64,000 nucleotides of DNA from a virus. This document shows, piece after piece, positions 1-7,437 of the stretch. Below the pieces are notes generated by a model. It worked only from the letters and a program-made list of their open reading frames with translations, did not search any database and was not told the origin of the DNA. Both the position numbers and the translations under genes were made by a program. The DNA is taken from the IMG/VR virus record IMGVR_UViG_3300018080_000098, positions 1 to 64,000 of that record; one strand, given 5' to 3'. How positions within the stretch are numbered: the first letter of the stretch is position 1; each line of letters starts with the position of its first letter.

Positions 1-121
1 CCCGAGCATCCCCGTACACCCGAGCATCCCCGTACACCCGAGCATCCCCGTACACCCGAGCATCCCCGTACACCCGAGCATCCCCGGACACCCGAGCATC
101 CCCGGACACCCAAGCATCCCC
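1..121. repeat. 18-bp tandem repeat inside the beta-helix gene
   Basis: Six copies of the unit CCCGAGCATCCCCGTACA (last two with GGACA) run from 1 to 108, followed by a degenerate partial copy to 121. The unit is a multiple of three and encodes one six-residue beta-helix rung on the minus strand, so this is coding repetition rather than a CRISPR or an origin. Confidence 0.9.
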
Positions 122-274
122 AGCCTGCTCCAGATTCCCCTCCTTCTCCACCCAACCTCCCAGATCTCCAGCCTTCACACCAAACTTAGGAATATCCCGA
201 AGCGCCCGGATCTGTCGCAATTCCACACTACCCACCCTCTGCGTCACTCCACTAAATTCATACTTCGCTCCCAT
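1..274 (-). CDS. Hexapeptide-repeat (beta-helix) phage protein, C-terminus off the left edge
   Basis: The reading frame opens with ATG at 274 after a good AAGGAG ribosome site and stays open to base 1, so the 3' end is missing. The N-terminal ~45 residues include the phrase AGDLGGWVEKEGNL, followed by hexads of the type GDARVY or GDARVS repeated about six times. The KxGDLGGW segment followed by GDAxV hexads is a known phage protein type predicted to fold as a left-handed beta-helix. No enzymatic role is evident. The hexads are nearly identical at DNA level, so repeat number may vary between isolates. Confidence 0.85.
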   Translation of the reverse strand, partial: MGAKYEFSGVTQRVGSVELRQIRALRDIPKFGVKAGDLGGWVEKEGNLEQAGDAWVSGDARVSGDARVYGDARVYGDARVYGDARVYGDAR

Positions 275-319
275 CAGTATTCTCCTTGCTCAACTACCCC
301 GGGTAGCTTTTACTCACCC

Positions 320-703
320 TCACACGTACCCCTGCGCCGCCCACGCCGCCTCTTCCGTCTCGTATTCTTTCCCGTCCACCAGGTCACGAAACTTCACGTT
401 GACCACCGGAACCGTCCGGTCGTCCGCAGCTTCCAGCAACTGACCAGCGTTCGAGGGGATGGCGTAGGTTTCCGGCGCAAGCTCCCGCGTGTGACCACAA
501 CACTCACACGTCTCCGTCTGCGCAGGCTCGTGCTCCACCAGTACCGGGGCTACGCCCGAATCGTTCGTCTGGTCCACGCTGCACACCCACGCCATCGCCC
601 CGTCACAGTCCGGGCACTCCTCGTACCCCTCGTAGTCGTGGGCGTCCGCGACGTTCTTGTGCCCGTTGACACACAGATATATTTCGTAGCCTTCGTAGGA
701 CAT
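320..703 (-). CDS. Small zinc-binding hypothetical protein
   Basis: 127 residues. The start at 703 follows a GAAAAGGAA ribosome site. The protein has two cysteine pairs typical of zinc ribbons: CVNGH..CPDC in the first 35 residues and CECC in the middle. The C-terminus contains a KEYETEEAAWAAQG segment. No family recognised. It is the last gene before the left-edge beta-helix gene. Confidence 0.75.
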   Translation of the reverse strand: MSYEGYEIYLCVNGHKNVADAHDYEGYEECPDCDGAMAWVCSVDQTNDSGVAPVLVEHEPAQTETCECCGHTRELAPETYAIPSNAGQLLEAADDRTVPVVNVKFRDLVDGKEYETEEAAWAAQGYV

Positions 704-713
704 TTCCTTTTCC

Positions 714-905
714 TTACGCCGGGTGGTCGTTTCGATACTCCAGCACTTCCCCACACTCCGCACACGTAGCGTGAGGGCTCCGCTTCTGCCACGGAATAGA
801 GTAATCGTAGCTCAGAGCTTTCACGCAGCTACCGCACGCCGGGCACAGCCGAGGCAGCACCTTGGCTTCCATTAACCACTTGGGCGACGTGTAGACTTTC
901 TTCAT
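714..905 (-). CDS. Small zinc-ribbon protein
   Basis: 63 residues beginning MKKVYTSPKW. It has a CPACG..C and CAECG pair spaced as in a zinc ribbon. The start at 905 lies just behind the stop of the upstream gene at 910, suggesting translational coupling. Function unknown. Confidence 0.7.
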   Translation of the reverse strand: MKKVYTSPKWLMEAKVLPRLCPACGSCVKALSYDYSIPWQKRSPHATCAECGEVLEYRNDHPA

Positions 906-909
906 CAGC

Positions 910-1110
910 CTACCCCGCTTCGTGGTCCAGGTAGTCAGGTCCCAGGTCCACCACATCCACACGCACACACCGATACCCGTGGCCCTCGTCCACCGTCACG
1001 ATAATGTGCTCGTCGTCTCCCTGACCTTCCGTCATCACGTCGTTCACCCGGTTGTCCGGGGTACTGCCGAAGATGTCCCGAATCAGGTTTACCGTCTCAC
1101 TGTGCGTCAT
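910..1110 (-). CDS. Small acidic hypothetical protein
   Basis: 66 residues, acidic (many Asp and Glu), predicted soluble. It sits between two tightly spaced minus-strand genes. No family recognised. Confidence 0.65.
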   Translation of the reverse strand: MTHSETVNLIRDIFGSTPDNRVNDVMTEGQGDDEHIIVTVDEGHGYRCVRVDVVDLGPDYLDHEAG

Positions 1111-1122
1111 CGTCTCTCGCTC

Positions 1123-1443
1123 CTACCAATCGAACTGCGGGAATTCCTCGTAGGCATTTCCGTCCCGGTCGAAGTGCAGCCACTGAATATCGTTCTGCGC
1201 GGCGAAGTCTAGCAGCTTCACGAACTCCGGGCTCATGCCCATCTCCCGGTAAGCCTGTTTCTGCTCACTCGTGAACTGCTGGAGTACCTGCACGAGCCAG
1301 CCGTACCCCGTGTCCAGCACACTGTAGTCCTGGTCCGCCGGGTCTTCCAGCGCAAGCTCGGTCAGCTTCTCGTTGTCCTCGAACGTAACGTGCGCCGTGG
1401 ACAGCACCAGCACCCGATAGATTTCCAGCTTGTCCATGTTCAT
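1123..1443 (-). CDS. Hypothetical protein, paralogue of the next upstream gene (DUF5983-like?)
   Basis: 106 residues. It shares the frame LSTAHxT..DN..L, a YGW/F-V block, MS.xFV and the terminal residues QFDW with the neighbour at 1453-1773, so the two are a tandem duplication. The LSTAHI/L opening recalls DUF5983 proteins of plasmids and phages; this is recollection, not a search result. Role unknown. Confidence 0.8.
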   Translation of the reverse strand: MNMDKLEIYRVLVLSTAHVTFEDNEKLTELALEDPADQDYSVLDTGYGWLVQVLQQFTSEQKQAYREMGMSPEFVKLLDFAAQNDIQWLHFDRDGNAYEEFPQFDW

Positions 1444-1452
1444 CGTTCGCTC

Positions 1453-1773
1453 CTACCAGTCGAATTGTTGAAGCTCGGGGACCACGGGAATATCGCAGTC
1501 CAGTCGCATCCACGTACAGCCCTGCTCCGCCGTCAGCCTGTAGATGTTGACGAACGCCTCGCTCATCCCCACCCGCTTGAACCCGTGGACGTGCTGCTCC
1601 ACTTCCTCGGGGTTGCCTTCGGGCACGAAAACCATGAACCCGTAGTCCTCCAGAGGAATTACCCAACCCGCATCCGGGTGCCCGTTCTCCAGCACGTCCA
1701 GCAACAGGGTGTTATCCTGCTCCGTAATGTGCGCCGTGGACAGGTTGAGTGTCTTGTCGATATCGAGTTTCAT
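1453..1773 (-). CDS. Hypothetical protein, paralogue of the gene at 1123 (DUF5983-like?)
   Basis: 106 residues with LSTAHITEQDN near the N-terminus and QQFDW at the end, matching the adjacent downstream gene in length and motif order. It lies 9 bases upstream of that paralogue and is presumably cotranscribed from the promoter near 2280. Confidence 0.8.
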   Translation of the reverse strand: MKLDIDKTLNLSTAHITEQDNTLLLDVLENGHPDAGWVIPLEDYGFMVFVPEGNPEEVEQHVHGFKRVGMSEAFVNIYRLTAEQGCTWMRLDCDIPVVPELQQFDW

Positions 1774-1779
1774 TTTCTA

Positions 1780-1989
1780 CTACTCCTCCTCGACCGGGAC
1801 AGCGACACCCTTCTCCACGTCGAGCACCATCCACGCACAGTCCTCCAGTGTGTGACTGTACTCCAGCGCACCGTCCAGGTAATCCCCATCCCCATCCTTC
1901 ACAAGCTGCGCCGCTTCCTCGGGGCTGCTCGCGTGTACCTCGACCGTCTGGTAGTGGACCTCGGGGACGTTCACATGGTACTTGGGCAT
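1780..1989 (-). CDS. Small hypothetical protein, MPKY family, copy 1
   Basis: 69 residues beginning MPKYHVNVPEV. It shares MPKYxVxV, Y-TVxVxA and a late WMVLDVE/CVVEP-like strand with the adjacent gene at 1999-2229, so the pair looks like a second tandem duplication in this cluster. Acidic tail. Function unknown. Confidence 0.75.
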   Translation of the reverse strand: MPKYHVNVPEVHYQTVEVHASSPEEAAQLVKDGDGDYLDGALEYSHTLEDCAWMVLDVEKGVAVPVEEE

Positions 1990-1998
1990 CGCTTCCTC

Positions 1999-2229
1999 CT
2001 ACAGCCGAATATCCTCTTCGTCGTCGCTGGGCTCCACGACGCACACGCTACTGAACTTCTGGCTCCGGGGACAGTCGTCGTCGTACTCCCACGAGTCCAG
2101 TTGACAGGCCGCGTCGAAAATCTTTTGCTGATTCTCCGGGTCCTCGACCTCCGCGTAGGTTGCAGCGTCCACCACCACAGTCCGATACTGCGGCACCATT
2201 CTCTCGACGTAGACCAGATACTTCGGCAT
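1999..2229 (-). CDS. Small hypothetical protein, MPKY family, copy 2
   Basis: 76 residues beginning MPKYLVYVERM, the first gene behind the promoter at 2270-2298. Its leader carries the box GTCGGACGGAAAA and a GCGAGGAAAAG ribosome site. Paralogue of the gene at 1780-1989. Function unknown. Confidence 0.75.
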   Translation of the reverse strand: MPKYLVYVERMVPQYRTVVVDAATYAEVEDPENQQKIFDAACQLDSWEYDDDCPRSQKFSSVCVVEPSDDEEDIRL

Positions 2230-2269
2230 TTGCTTTTCCTCGCAAGTTGTTTTTCCGTCCGACTGTTCA

Positions 2270-2298
2270 AAAATATCAAACGGAATTTACGTTGTCAA
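2270..2298 (-). promoter_or_regulatory. Sigma-70-like early promoter
   Basis: On the minus strand: -35 TTGACA (2298-2293), 17-bp spacer, -10 TATTTT (2275-2270). It heads the operon 2229 to 320. Confidence 0.8.
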
Positions 2299-2315
2299 GA
2301 AAAAATCGCGAGCGG

Positions 2316-2492
2316 CTACGGGCGCCAGCCACCTATGCGCCAGAATACGTAGGCTGTTACAGCAGTAGCAACGGCTGTCACTACGTAGTTCCCCAACAAC
2401 AGCCCGCCCATCAACACCATCCCGGTCCCAAAGGCAGGGAGCACCACTGCTGGGTGTAGGACGTAATTGATTTTAAACCGTGGCTTTGTCAT
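2316..2492 (-). CDS. Small membrane protein
   Basis: 58 residues beginning MTKPRFKINY. Two hydrophobic stretches, roughly residues 12-33 and 36-52, are long enough to span a membrane as a hairpin. It ends just before the promoter at 2270. Possible roles such as superinfection or lysis accessory are speculation. Confidence 0.65.
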   Translation of the reverse strand: MTKPRFKINYVLHPAVVLPAFGTGMVLMGGLLLGNYVVTAVATAVTAYVFWRIGGWRP

Positions 2493-2497
2493 CGCGG

Positions 2498-3073
2498 TTA
2501 TCCCATGTTGTCGAGCAGCGCGTCCAGCTTCTCCCCCAGCTTTCCAGTCTTGCGGTGAGCTTCCACGAGCCCCTCCGCCCAACGTGCCATCGACCAGGCA
2601 TCCTTGAACACCTGACCGTTCGCATGGATAACCAGGAACCCTCCACCGAAAGCGCCCTCCCGAGGACTGGAGCACGTCGAGGACCACGTGAGAGAAAGGA
2701 TAGCGTCGTCCTCGGTCACCGCTAGCGCAGCTTCCGCACACGCGCCCAGCGTGTCCAGACTGTCACCCTCATCCGAGTGTACCCACACCTCCGTCTTGGA
2801 GTTCCCTTCCGGCTCCGCGCAGAACGTACCGAAGTGATCCACCGCGTCCAGGATAGTGTTCTGCATCCTGCGCGGCACGCGCTGCCAGGCTTCCACCATC
2901 TCCCGCTCTTCCCCTTCGAGCTCGTCGAAGTAACCCTCCCCGGCCAGAGTGTCCTCGTCGAACTCCTGGTCGTGGACCTTCTCACACACCCGCTGAAGCT
3001 TCAGGAACAAGTCTGCGGCTTCTTCCTTCTCGAATGTGAACGTCTCCGACCACTGGATAAAAGTATCTGCCAT
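2498..3073 (-). CDS. Hypothetical phage protein with WS-C-PR-FGGG signature
   Basis: 191 residues. The C-terminal half contains LTWSSTCSSPREGAFGGG followed by a conserved hydrophobic strand. The same signature occurs in the gene at 10802-11287, so they are paralogues. The start at 3073 is set by the shared leader GCGAAACGGAGAAACGCG. The first 75 residues are strongly acidic and helical. Function unknown. Confidence 0.85.
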   Translation of the reverse strand: MADTFIQWSETFTFEKEEAADLFLKLQRVCEKVHDQEFDEDTLAGEGYFDELEGEEREMVEAWQRVPRRMQNTILDAVDHFGTFCAEPEGNSKTEVWVHSDEGDSLDTLGACAEAALAVTEDDAILSLTWSSTCSSPREGAFGGGFLVIHANGQVFKDAWSMARWAEGLVEAHRKTGKLGEKLDALLDNMG

Positions 3074-3139
3074 CGCGTTTCTCCGTTTCGCAAATCGTCG
3101 TACTGCCCCGGGATGGCGCAGTAGATATCCACAGTCATC

Positions 3140-3643
3140 CTACTCTGATCCTTTCAGCACTACACTTGCCAGGACACCCAGGGATTCCACCTCGAACGAA
3201 GTGTGCTTCAGATTCATCTTGAAGTGGAAAGACTCCGTGGAGACAACCATCTGGTCTAGCTCCGACCGGATCTGCGTGCCCCCCTGGTAGCTCCACTTCT
3301 CTTCCGCGCAGCGCTCCAGGATATGCTCCAGCACAGAGTTGCCCTCCACCACCTCCACATACTCTTCCCGCTCCAACACTTCGATGAACTCCTGTACCTC
3401 TTCCCGCTCCTCGTCCAGACTATACAGGTCGAACCACGTTCCCCGGTAGTCGAAGAACGTCAGGTTGTTGAACGACGTACCGTGCGCGTCCTCCATAACC
3501 TGTGCGCTGCGTGCGCGCTTTGCCACGTCTGCGCGCAGACGGTCATCCACCTCCAGCAACAGCGTTGGAGTAGTGAACTCAAAGTCCTGCGAGCAAGGGA
3601 AGCAGCGGACCACAAGGTACTGCTTACGAGTTTTCGTCGTCAT
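3140..3643 (-). CDS. Hypothetical protein
   Basis: 167 residues beginning MTTKTRKQYL. An acidic helical stretch (DEEREEVQEFIEVLEREEY) lies in the middle. The start at 3643 is chosen because the upstream gene stops at 3646 and a GGAGGACTAATC ribosome site precedes it. No family recognised. Confidence 0.75.
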   Translation of the reverse strand: MTTKTRKQYLVVRCFPCSQDFEFTTPTLLLEVDDRLRADVAKRARSAQVMEDAHGTSFNNLTFFDYRGTWFDLYSLDEEREEVQEFIEVLEREEYVEVVEGNSVLEHILERCAEEKWSYQGGTQIRSELDQMVVSTESFHFKMNLKHTSFEVESLGVLASVVLKGSE

Positions 3644-3645
3644 GA

Positions 3646-3840
3646 TTAGTCCTCCACCACGGCTTCCGTTTCGCACTCCAGACAAATCCAGGTGTTGCCT
3701 TTGTCCGGGCCGTGCGTTACTTCCCCGTTTCCACGGTGGTCTATGAAGTTCCCTTCCTCGTCCACTTCCCAATACTCGGTAATGTGGATCACCGTCTCGA
3801 AACGTTTGTGTTCGGGATTCTTCAGGCATCGAGCTTTCAT
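3646..3840 (-). CDS. Small hypothetical protein with Cys pairs
   Basis: 64 residues, MKARCLKNPEHKRF at the start and ICLECETE near the end, giving a possible metal site. It overlaps the upstream gene by 4 bases (ATGA), indicating translational coupling. Confidence 0.75.
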   Translation of the reverse strand: MKARCLKNPEHKRFETVIHITEYWEVDEEGNFIDHRGNGEVTHGPDKGNTWICLECETEAVVED

Positions 3841-4067
3841 GGTAGCACTCCATCTCCATCCTCGGGCGGAACCCAAGCGAAAGTCTTGAGCACCGTCCCA
3901 TCGTGATCCACGTACTCTGTGAGCATCGAGCCGCAGCACAAACAGTCGTACTGCTGGTAGGCTCGTCCGCTGCTCTCCGGTCCCTCGTCGTCCTCGGGAA
4001 TCGGGGCGAGCTTCGACCGCTCACTCAGCGGGTGCGTGCAGGTTTGCCATGGGGTTTTGAATTTCAT
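3837..4067 (-). CDS. Small hypothetical protein with CLCC motif
   Basis: 76 residues beginning MKFKTPWQTC, with CLCCGS in the middle. It overlaps neighbours by 4 bases at both ends, so it is clearly part of the same coupled operon. Function unknown. Confidence 0.75.
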   Translation of the reverse strand: MKFKTPWQTCTHPLSERSKLAPIPEDDEGPESSGRAYQQYDCLCCGSMLTEYVDHDGTVLKTFAWVPPEDGDGVLP

Positions 4068-4408
4068 CGCAGCGTCACCTGCTCCGACTCGCCATCCCAG
4101 CGAGCCGTCTGGCTGTTGAATCCTCGGGGAATGACCACCGACACACCCGTCTGCTGGTGCATCAGAATCATCAGGGCCACGGCGTCTCCCTCGTGACGGA
4201 GCTTCATCTTCTCCATGATGTAGTCCACCGTCACGTAGCTGCCCAGATCGTACAGGAAAGACGTGCCACCGTTGTCGCTGTTGCCCAGCCAGGAGATCAG
4301 CCACTTGGTCATGCTGACCTCTGCGAGCACACAGAAGTATCGTGTGCCGTTGCCCGGCTCGTGCTCGACAGTCAGTACCTGTCCCTGGAACTCTTCGGTC
4401 ATCGTCAT
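4064..4408 (-). CDS. Hypothetical protein, paralogue of the gene at 20300
   Basis: 114 residues. It shares PGNGTRYxC, an ILxxW-N-G block, a YxT-Y-EKM segment, DAxALM and a late PRG/PRC with the 111-residue protein at 20300-20635. It is the first gene behind the promoter at 4449-4477. Confidence 0.8.
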   Translation of the reverse strand: MTMTEEFQGQVLTVEHEPGNGTRYFCVLAEVSMTKWLISWLGNSDNGGTSFLYDLGSYVTVDYIMEKMKLRHEGDAVALMILMHQQTGVSVVIPRGFNSQTARWDGESEQVTLR

Positions 4409-4448
4409 CTGCTTGTCCTCCGATGCGTTTTTCCATCCGACGCAATCG

Positions 4449-4477
4449 AGAATATCAAATCAACTTGACGTTGTCAA
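4449..4477 (-). promoter_or_regulatory. Sigma-70-like early promoter
   Basis: Minus strand: -35 TTGACA (4477-4472), 17-bp spacer, -10 TATTCT (4454-4449). The -35 is embedded in the palindrome CTTGACGTTGTCAAG (4464-4478), a possible operator. It drives 4408 to 2316. Confidence 0.8.
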
Positions 4478-4493
4478 GAAAAAATTTCGACGG

Positions 4494-4709
4494 CTACACT
4501 ACTCCTTCTTTGTCCATTGCCAGCTCTTCCTGGTAATACTCGTGGGCCACCCGGTCCAAGTCTCCCAGGCAAAGCCTGTGCTCGTCACAGTAGTGCCGCA
4601 GGTCTGCCAGCATGTCGCGCACGATGGTAGCTGGATCGTTGTCCGACGACAGGTAGAACTCGTCGGCGCACTCCTGGATCTTCTTGACGCTCTTGTCGTG
4701 GTAGTGCAT
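4494..4709 (-). CDS. Small protein with DLRHYCD motif
   Basis: 71 residues beginning MHYHDKSVKK. The block DMLADLRHYCDEH followed by DLDR.A...Y resembles the C-terminus of the 311-residue protein at 9046-9981 (EMLTDLRHYCDTQGLDF). Related blocks are familiar from plasmid and phage small proteins. Function unknown. Confidence 0.75.
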   Translation of the reverse strand: MHYHDKSVKKIQECADEFYLSSDNDPATIVRDMLADLRHYCDEHRLCLGDLDRVAHEYYQEELAMDKEGVV

Positions 4710-4711
4710 CT

Positions 4712-5065
4712 CTACTCCTCCGGGCACAGGTCCAGGTTCGTCCGGTAGAAACAAGTCTCCCCCTTGTACTGCCGGTAAACCTCGAAAGCCTTGCGGTGCG
4801 CCCGCTTCGACAGGGGTCGAGTCACACCCGTAGCGAACTCCGTCACGCGCCCGCTCAGGTGAATGCCGAAGCACCCTTCCGGCATGTCCACGAACAGACC
4901 ACCACCCACGTAGTAACTCTTGTGCTCCTCGATACGATTCAGTACCTTGAGCCAGTCCGTCTTGTCCAGACGCTTACGCACCTTAGTCTTTTCGTCTGCG
5001 CTGACCTTCTTGGCTTTCTTCTGCGCGTGCTTCGCCTTACGCTTGACGCTCCAATGCTTGAACAT
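4712..5065 (-). CDS. Basic hypothetical protein
   Basis: 117 residues from MFKHWSVKRK. The first 45 residues are very lysine/arginine rich and probably bind nucleic acid; the remainder is a mixed domain ending DLCPEE. The start at 5065 follows GCGAGGAGAATCCCC. Confidence 0.75.
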   Translation of the reverse strand: MFKHWSVKRKAKHAQKKAKKVSADEKTKVRKRLDKTDWLKVLNRIEEHKSYYVGGGLFVDMPEGCFGIHLSGRVTEFATGVTRPLSKRAHRKAFEVYRQYKGETCFYRTNLDLCPEE

Positions 5066-5105
5066 GGGGATTCTCCTCGCAAATTGTTTCCGTCCGACGC
5101 GATCA

Positions 5106-5134
5106 AAAATATCAAACGCGAAAAAATTTGTCAA
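5106..5134 (-). promoter_or_regulatory. Sigma-70-like early promoter
   Basis: Minus strand: -35 TTGACA (5134-5129), 17-bp spacer, -10 TATTTT (5111-5106). The leader contains GTCGGACGGAAACAA. It is divergent from the plus-strand gene at 5201. Confidence 0.8.
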
Positions 5135-5200
5135 CAAAAATCGGCGCGTCGAGTGAGCGAGTATGTTATCTTCTACTGTACCCCAAGGAAAAGGTGAACT

Positions 5201-5863
5201 ATGTCTGACCTCCCAACCTACATCAGAGTTGGCGGAGCTCTCTATAAACTTGGCGGTGAAGCAGAGGTAAAGAGTAACGCTGCCAATGAGCTCAGGGAAC
5301 TCATTGGTGCTCTAGTTGCTCTCCCCAGCGATTCTCAGCTTAAATATGAAGTGGCTGAGCAGGCGCAGACTACCCTGCGTCCTGTTGTAAATAAGCTACT
5401 CGACACACGCTACGATCTGCTAACGAGTTCCCCAGCAGAAGCTGCTTCCACATGGAAGGACGCCCGCGATGCCCTGCCTGGAGTCATCGTAGGGTTGCGC
5501 GAAATAATGGCGCCCGTGCGTGACCCTGCGTACATTCAGGACGCGCTACGCTACGTACAGGAAACAGCATTGAAAGTGGACGGGTTTATGTCTGCCTTGG
5601 AGCAAGTACCCCAACGGTTGCAAGCTGACACGCGCGTTGCGGACGACAGACTAACCCGTGCGCAGATGGCCAGCCTCGCACGTTCACATGTTGTGAAAGC
5701 CCTAAACGCTTTCCGCCGTGGGATACCTGAACTAATGCGCATAGTAGATCGAGACTCTGACCTCGAACATTACCTAGATGTTATGGCAACGGAGTTGGAA
5801 GAAGCCCATGATGTTCTCATGGCAGCCTCCTTGAACCAGGACGCTTTCTTTAAGCAGACGTAG
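5201..5863 (+). CDS. Inverted (plus-strand) helical protein with LPTYIRVGGALYKL N-terminus
   Basis: 220 residues, one of only two plus-strand genes in the window. The N-terminus (LPTYIRVGGALYKL) matches that of the other plus-strand gene at 8510 (LPNYIRVNGSLYRL). The rest is almost entirely helical and shows no catalytic motif. An AAGGAAAAGGTG ribosome site precedes ATG 5201. Codon use looks more AT-rich than the neighbours. Its own promoter, its orientation and the palindrome just after its stop suggest an independently expressed insertion (moron-like). The shared N-terminal motif could be a targeting or packaging tag; that is inference. Confidence 0.85.
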   Translation: MSDLPTYIRVGGALYKLGGEAEVKSNAANELRELIGALVALPSDSQLKYEVAEQAQTTLRPVVNKLLDTRYDLLTSSPAEAASTWKDARDALPGVIVGLREIMAPVRDPAYIQDALRYVQETALKVDGFMSALEQVPQRLQADTRVADDRLTRAQMASLARSHVVKALNAFRRGIPELMRIVDRDSDLEHYLDVMATELEEAHDVLMAASLNQDAFFKQT

Positions 5864-5878
5864 CCCTACCCCTCATCG

Positions 5879-5898
5879 TTCGGTTAAACCGAACGTCC
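5879..5898 (+). promoter_or_regulatory. Dispersed palindrome, copy 1
   Basis: TTCGGTTAAACCGAACGTCC: a 15-bp palindrome with a conserved 5-bp tail, one of five copies (also 8960, 12990, 16911, 20153), all in the same orientation and all in gaps. It sits 16 bases after the stop of the plus-strand gene. It is followed by a second small palindrome GACGCGCCGCGTC. Candidate protein-binding site. Confidence 0.7.
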
Positions 5899-6000
5899 TG
5901 CCTCGACGCGCCGCGTCGGCCCGACGTCTCCTCGACCTTTTAGGCTATCCAGACCCTCGCAAAATATTTTCGACGGTGCTCGACTGGTAGACTATCCAGA

Positions 6001-6015
6001 ATTTTGTATAGAGAG
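6001..6015 (-). promoter_or_regulatory. Conserved 15-mer CTCTCTATACAAAAT, copy 1
   Basis: Perfect 15-base match shared with four other sites (20283, 21550, 31628, 32318), all on the minus strand. This copy lies 3 bases after the stop of the gene at 6019. No -35 hexamer is visible. Candidate phage-specific promoter or processing site. Confidence 0.6.
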
Positions 6016-6018
6016 AAC

Positions 6019-6687
6019 CTACTCCTCGTCCTCTTCCTTCGGCGGGAAAGGCTGCAACGACTCCCGCACTTCCTCCTCCGTCCCCAGCGCCAACTCCTCG
6101 TGGCACAGCCCAACCTCTTCCTCCAGCTTCTTGATCGCTTCCTCGTAGTAGAAGCGTTGCGAGTTGTAGATTTGCCGGATAGCTGCCACCGCACGGATCG
6201 CTCGCTGGATTACACTCCACGCTTCGTCCACCTGCCTCGTGGCATTGTTGATAGCAATGTGACCATCTTTCTCGTACCGCTGAAGACTGGTGCGCAGTAA
6301 CCGGATCTCCGACATCCGACGCTTACGCCCCTCCGGACTCACCCGAAGCTCTTCCCGCTCCGCTGCCCGTGCCGCTTCCTCTTCTGCCTTCACGCGGTCC
6401 CGACGCTCCACAGCTTCCTGCGCCGCAGCTTTACCCAGCGGAGAAAAATCGAAGACGTACACGTTGTAGTGTGTGCCCCACTCTTTGAATACACCATGCT
6501 TGACTAGTACCTTCACCGATGCCATGTGTGCGTATTCACGGTGTAGCGTCATCCTCCCCACTAGATCAGGAGGTTCATACTTCGATGCAACCTCACCGTT
6601 CTCATGAAACGCAATAAGCGCGTGAGTCTGCTTGTCGTTCAAAGACCCGAGCAGCGTGTCAACTTCTTTTTTCTTAGGCTTCGCCAT
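6019..6687 (-). CDS. Hypothetical protein with coiled-coil region
   Basis: 222 residues from MAKPKKKEVD. Residues ~20-95 form a mixed domain (NDKQTHALIAFHENGEV, then YAHMASVKVLVKHG) that could be a winged-helix-like fold. Residues ~100-205 are a long charged helix rich in Arg and Glu. Acidic C-terminus PKEEDEE. The start follows GAAACGGAGAGCACA. No known family. Confidence 0.8.
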   Translation of the reverse strand: MAKPKKKEVDTLLGSLNDKQTHALIAFHENGEVASKYEPPDLVGRMTLHREYAHMASVKVLVKHGVFKEWGTHYNVYVFDFSPLGKAAAQEAVERRDRVKAEEEAARAAEREELRVSPEGRKRRMSEIRLLRTSLQRYEKDGHIAINNATRQVDEAWSVIQRAIRAVAAIRQIYNSQRFYYEEAIKKLEEEVGLCHEELALGTEEEVRESLQPFPPKEEDEE

Positions 6688-6704
6688 TGTGCTCTCCGTT
6701 TCGT

Positions 6705-7364
6705 CTAGTCCTCGCTCTTGCTCGACATCGCTCCGAGGATCGCACCCATGACGCCTTCCGGGTCTTCCTTCCACTCCGCGGCATCCCAGTAGGCTACTTC
6801 ACCCACCATCGGATCCACGATGCGCACGTACCCACAAGGCTCCGGGTACGCAGGACTGCGAAGCTCACAGCCCGTCTCCAGCTTGACCACAGTCTCCTTC
6901 GGATACCCATCCCCCGAAACAGACTCGCCCTTGGCTTCCCGCACCAGAGAATCCAGCAGCTCCCCCAGCTCGAAAGCCTCCGCACCACCATCCGACGAAA
7001 TATCCAGCACCCCCGGCGCCAACCTCCGAATCGCCGCCAGCATCAGCACTACCGCCCCATCGTAAGGCTTGTAGGCCGTCTTGCAAAAATCGAAAGCCCC
7101 CTCCCGCTTGAACCGCCCCGCGTCCTCGTAGTCGTACTTCTTCCGCTTCGCCACCCGAATCAGGAAAGTCTCGTGACTGTCCTCGTCCTTCCCGTTGAAC
7201 CGAATCATCTTCTTGGAAATCTCCGGTCCCTTGTCAGGCTTGTCGTACTCGTAACAAAGCACGCCCTCGAACCGCTTCGCCACCAGACGAGCAGCCGCAC
7301 AAACCAGCTTCCACTCCTCGTCCGTGAAGCTCCGGTGTTGATTCCAATAATGCGTGTATCCCAT
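6705..7364 (-). CDS. MGYTHYW-type phage protein
   Basis: 219 residues starting MGYTHYWNQH, an N-terminus recurrent in phage and plasmid hypothetical proteins. A strand-rich region carries FNGxxxDSHETFLI and a following FCKTAYKPYDGAV block, also typical of this group. Function unknown. It is the first gene behind the promoter at 7392, with the GCGAAACGGAG leader. Confidence 0.85.
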   Translation of the reverse strand: MGYTHYWNQHRSFTDEEWKLVCAAARLVAKRFEGVLCYEYDKPDKGPEISKKMIRFNGKDEDSHETFLIRVAKRKKYDYEDAGRFKREGAFDFCKTAYKPYDGAVVLMLAAIRRLAPGVLDISSDGGAEAFELGELLDSLVREAKGESVSGDGYPKETVVKLETGCELRSPAYPEPCGYVRIVDPMVGEVAYWDAAEWKEDPEGVMGAILGAMSSKSED

Positions 7365-7391
7365 TTTTCTTTTCTCCGTTTCGCTGCGTTC

Positions 7392-7420
7392 AAAATATCA
7401 AAACAACTTTACGTTGTCAA
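7392..7420 (-). promoter_or_regulatory. Sigma-70-like early promoter
   Basis: Minus strand: TTGACA (7420-7415), 17-bp spacer, TATTTT (7397-7392). It serves 7364 and 6687. Confidence 0.8.
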
Positions 7421-7437
7421 GAAAAAAATTCGCCGCC

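Noticed and set aside
1-121. CRISPR-like direct repeats
   Set aside because: Units are contiguous with no spacers and encode a regular hexapeptide in an open frame.
1390-2352. 320-codon plus-strand open frame
   Set aside because: Antisense to four well-supported, mutually paralogous minus-strand genes.
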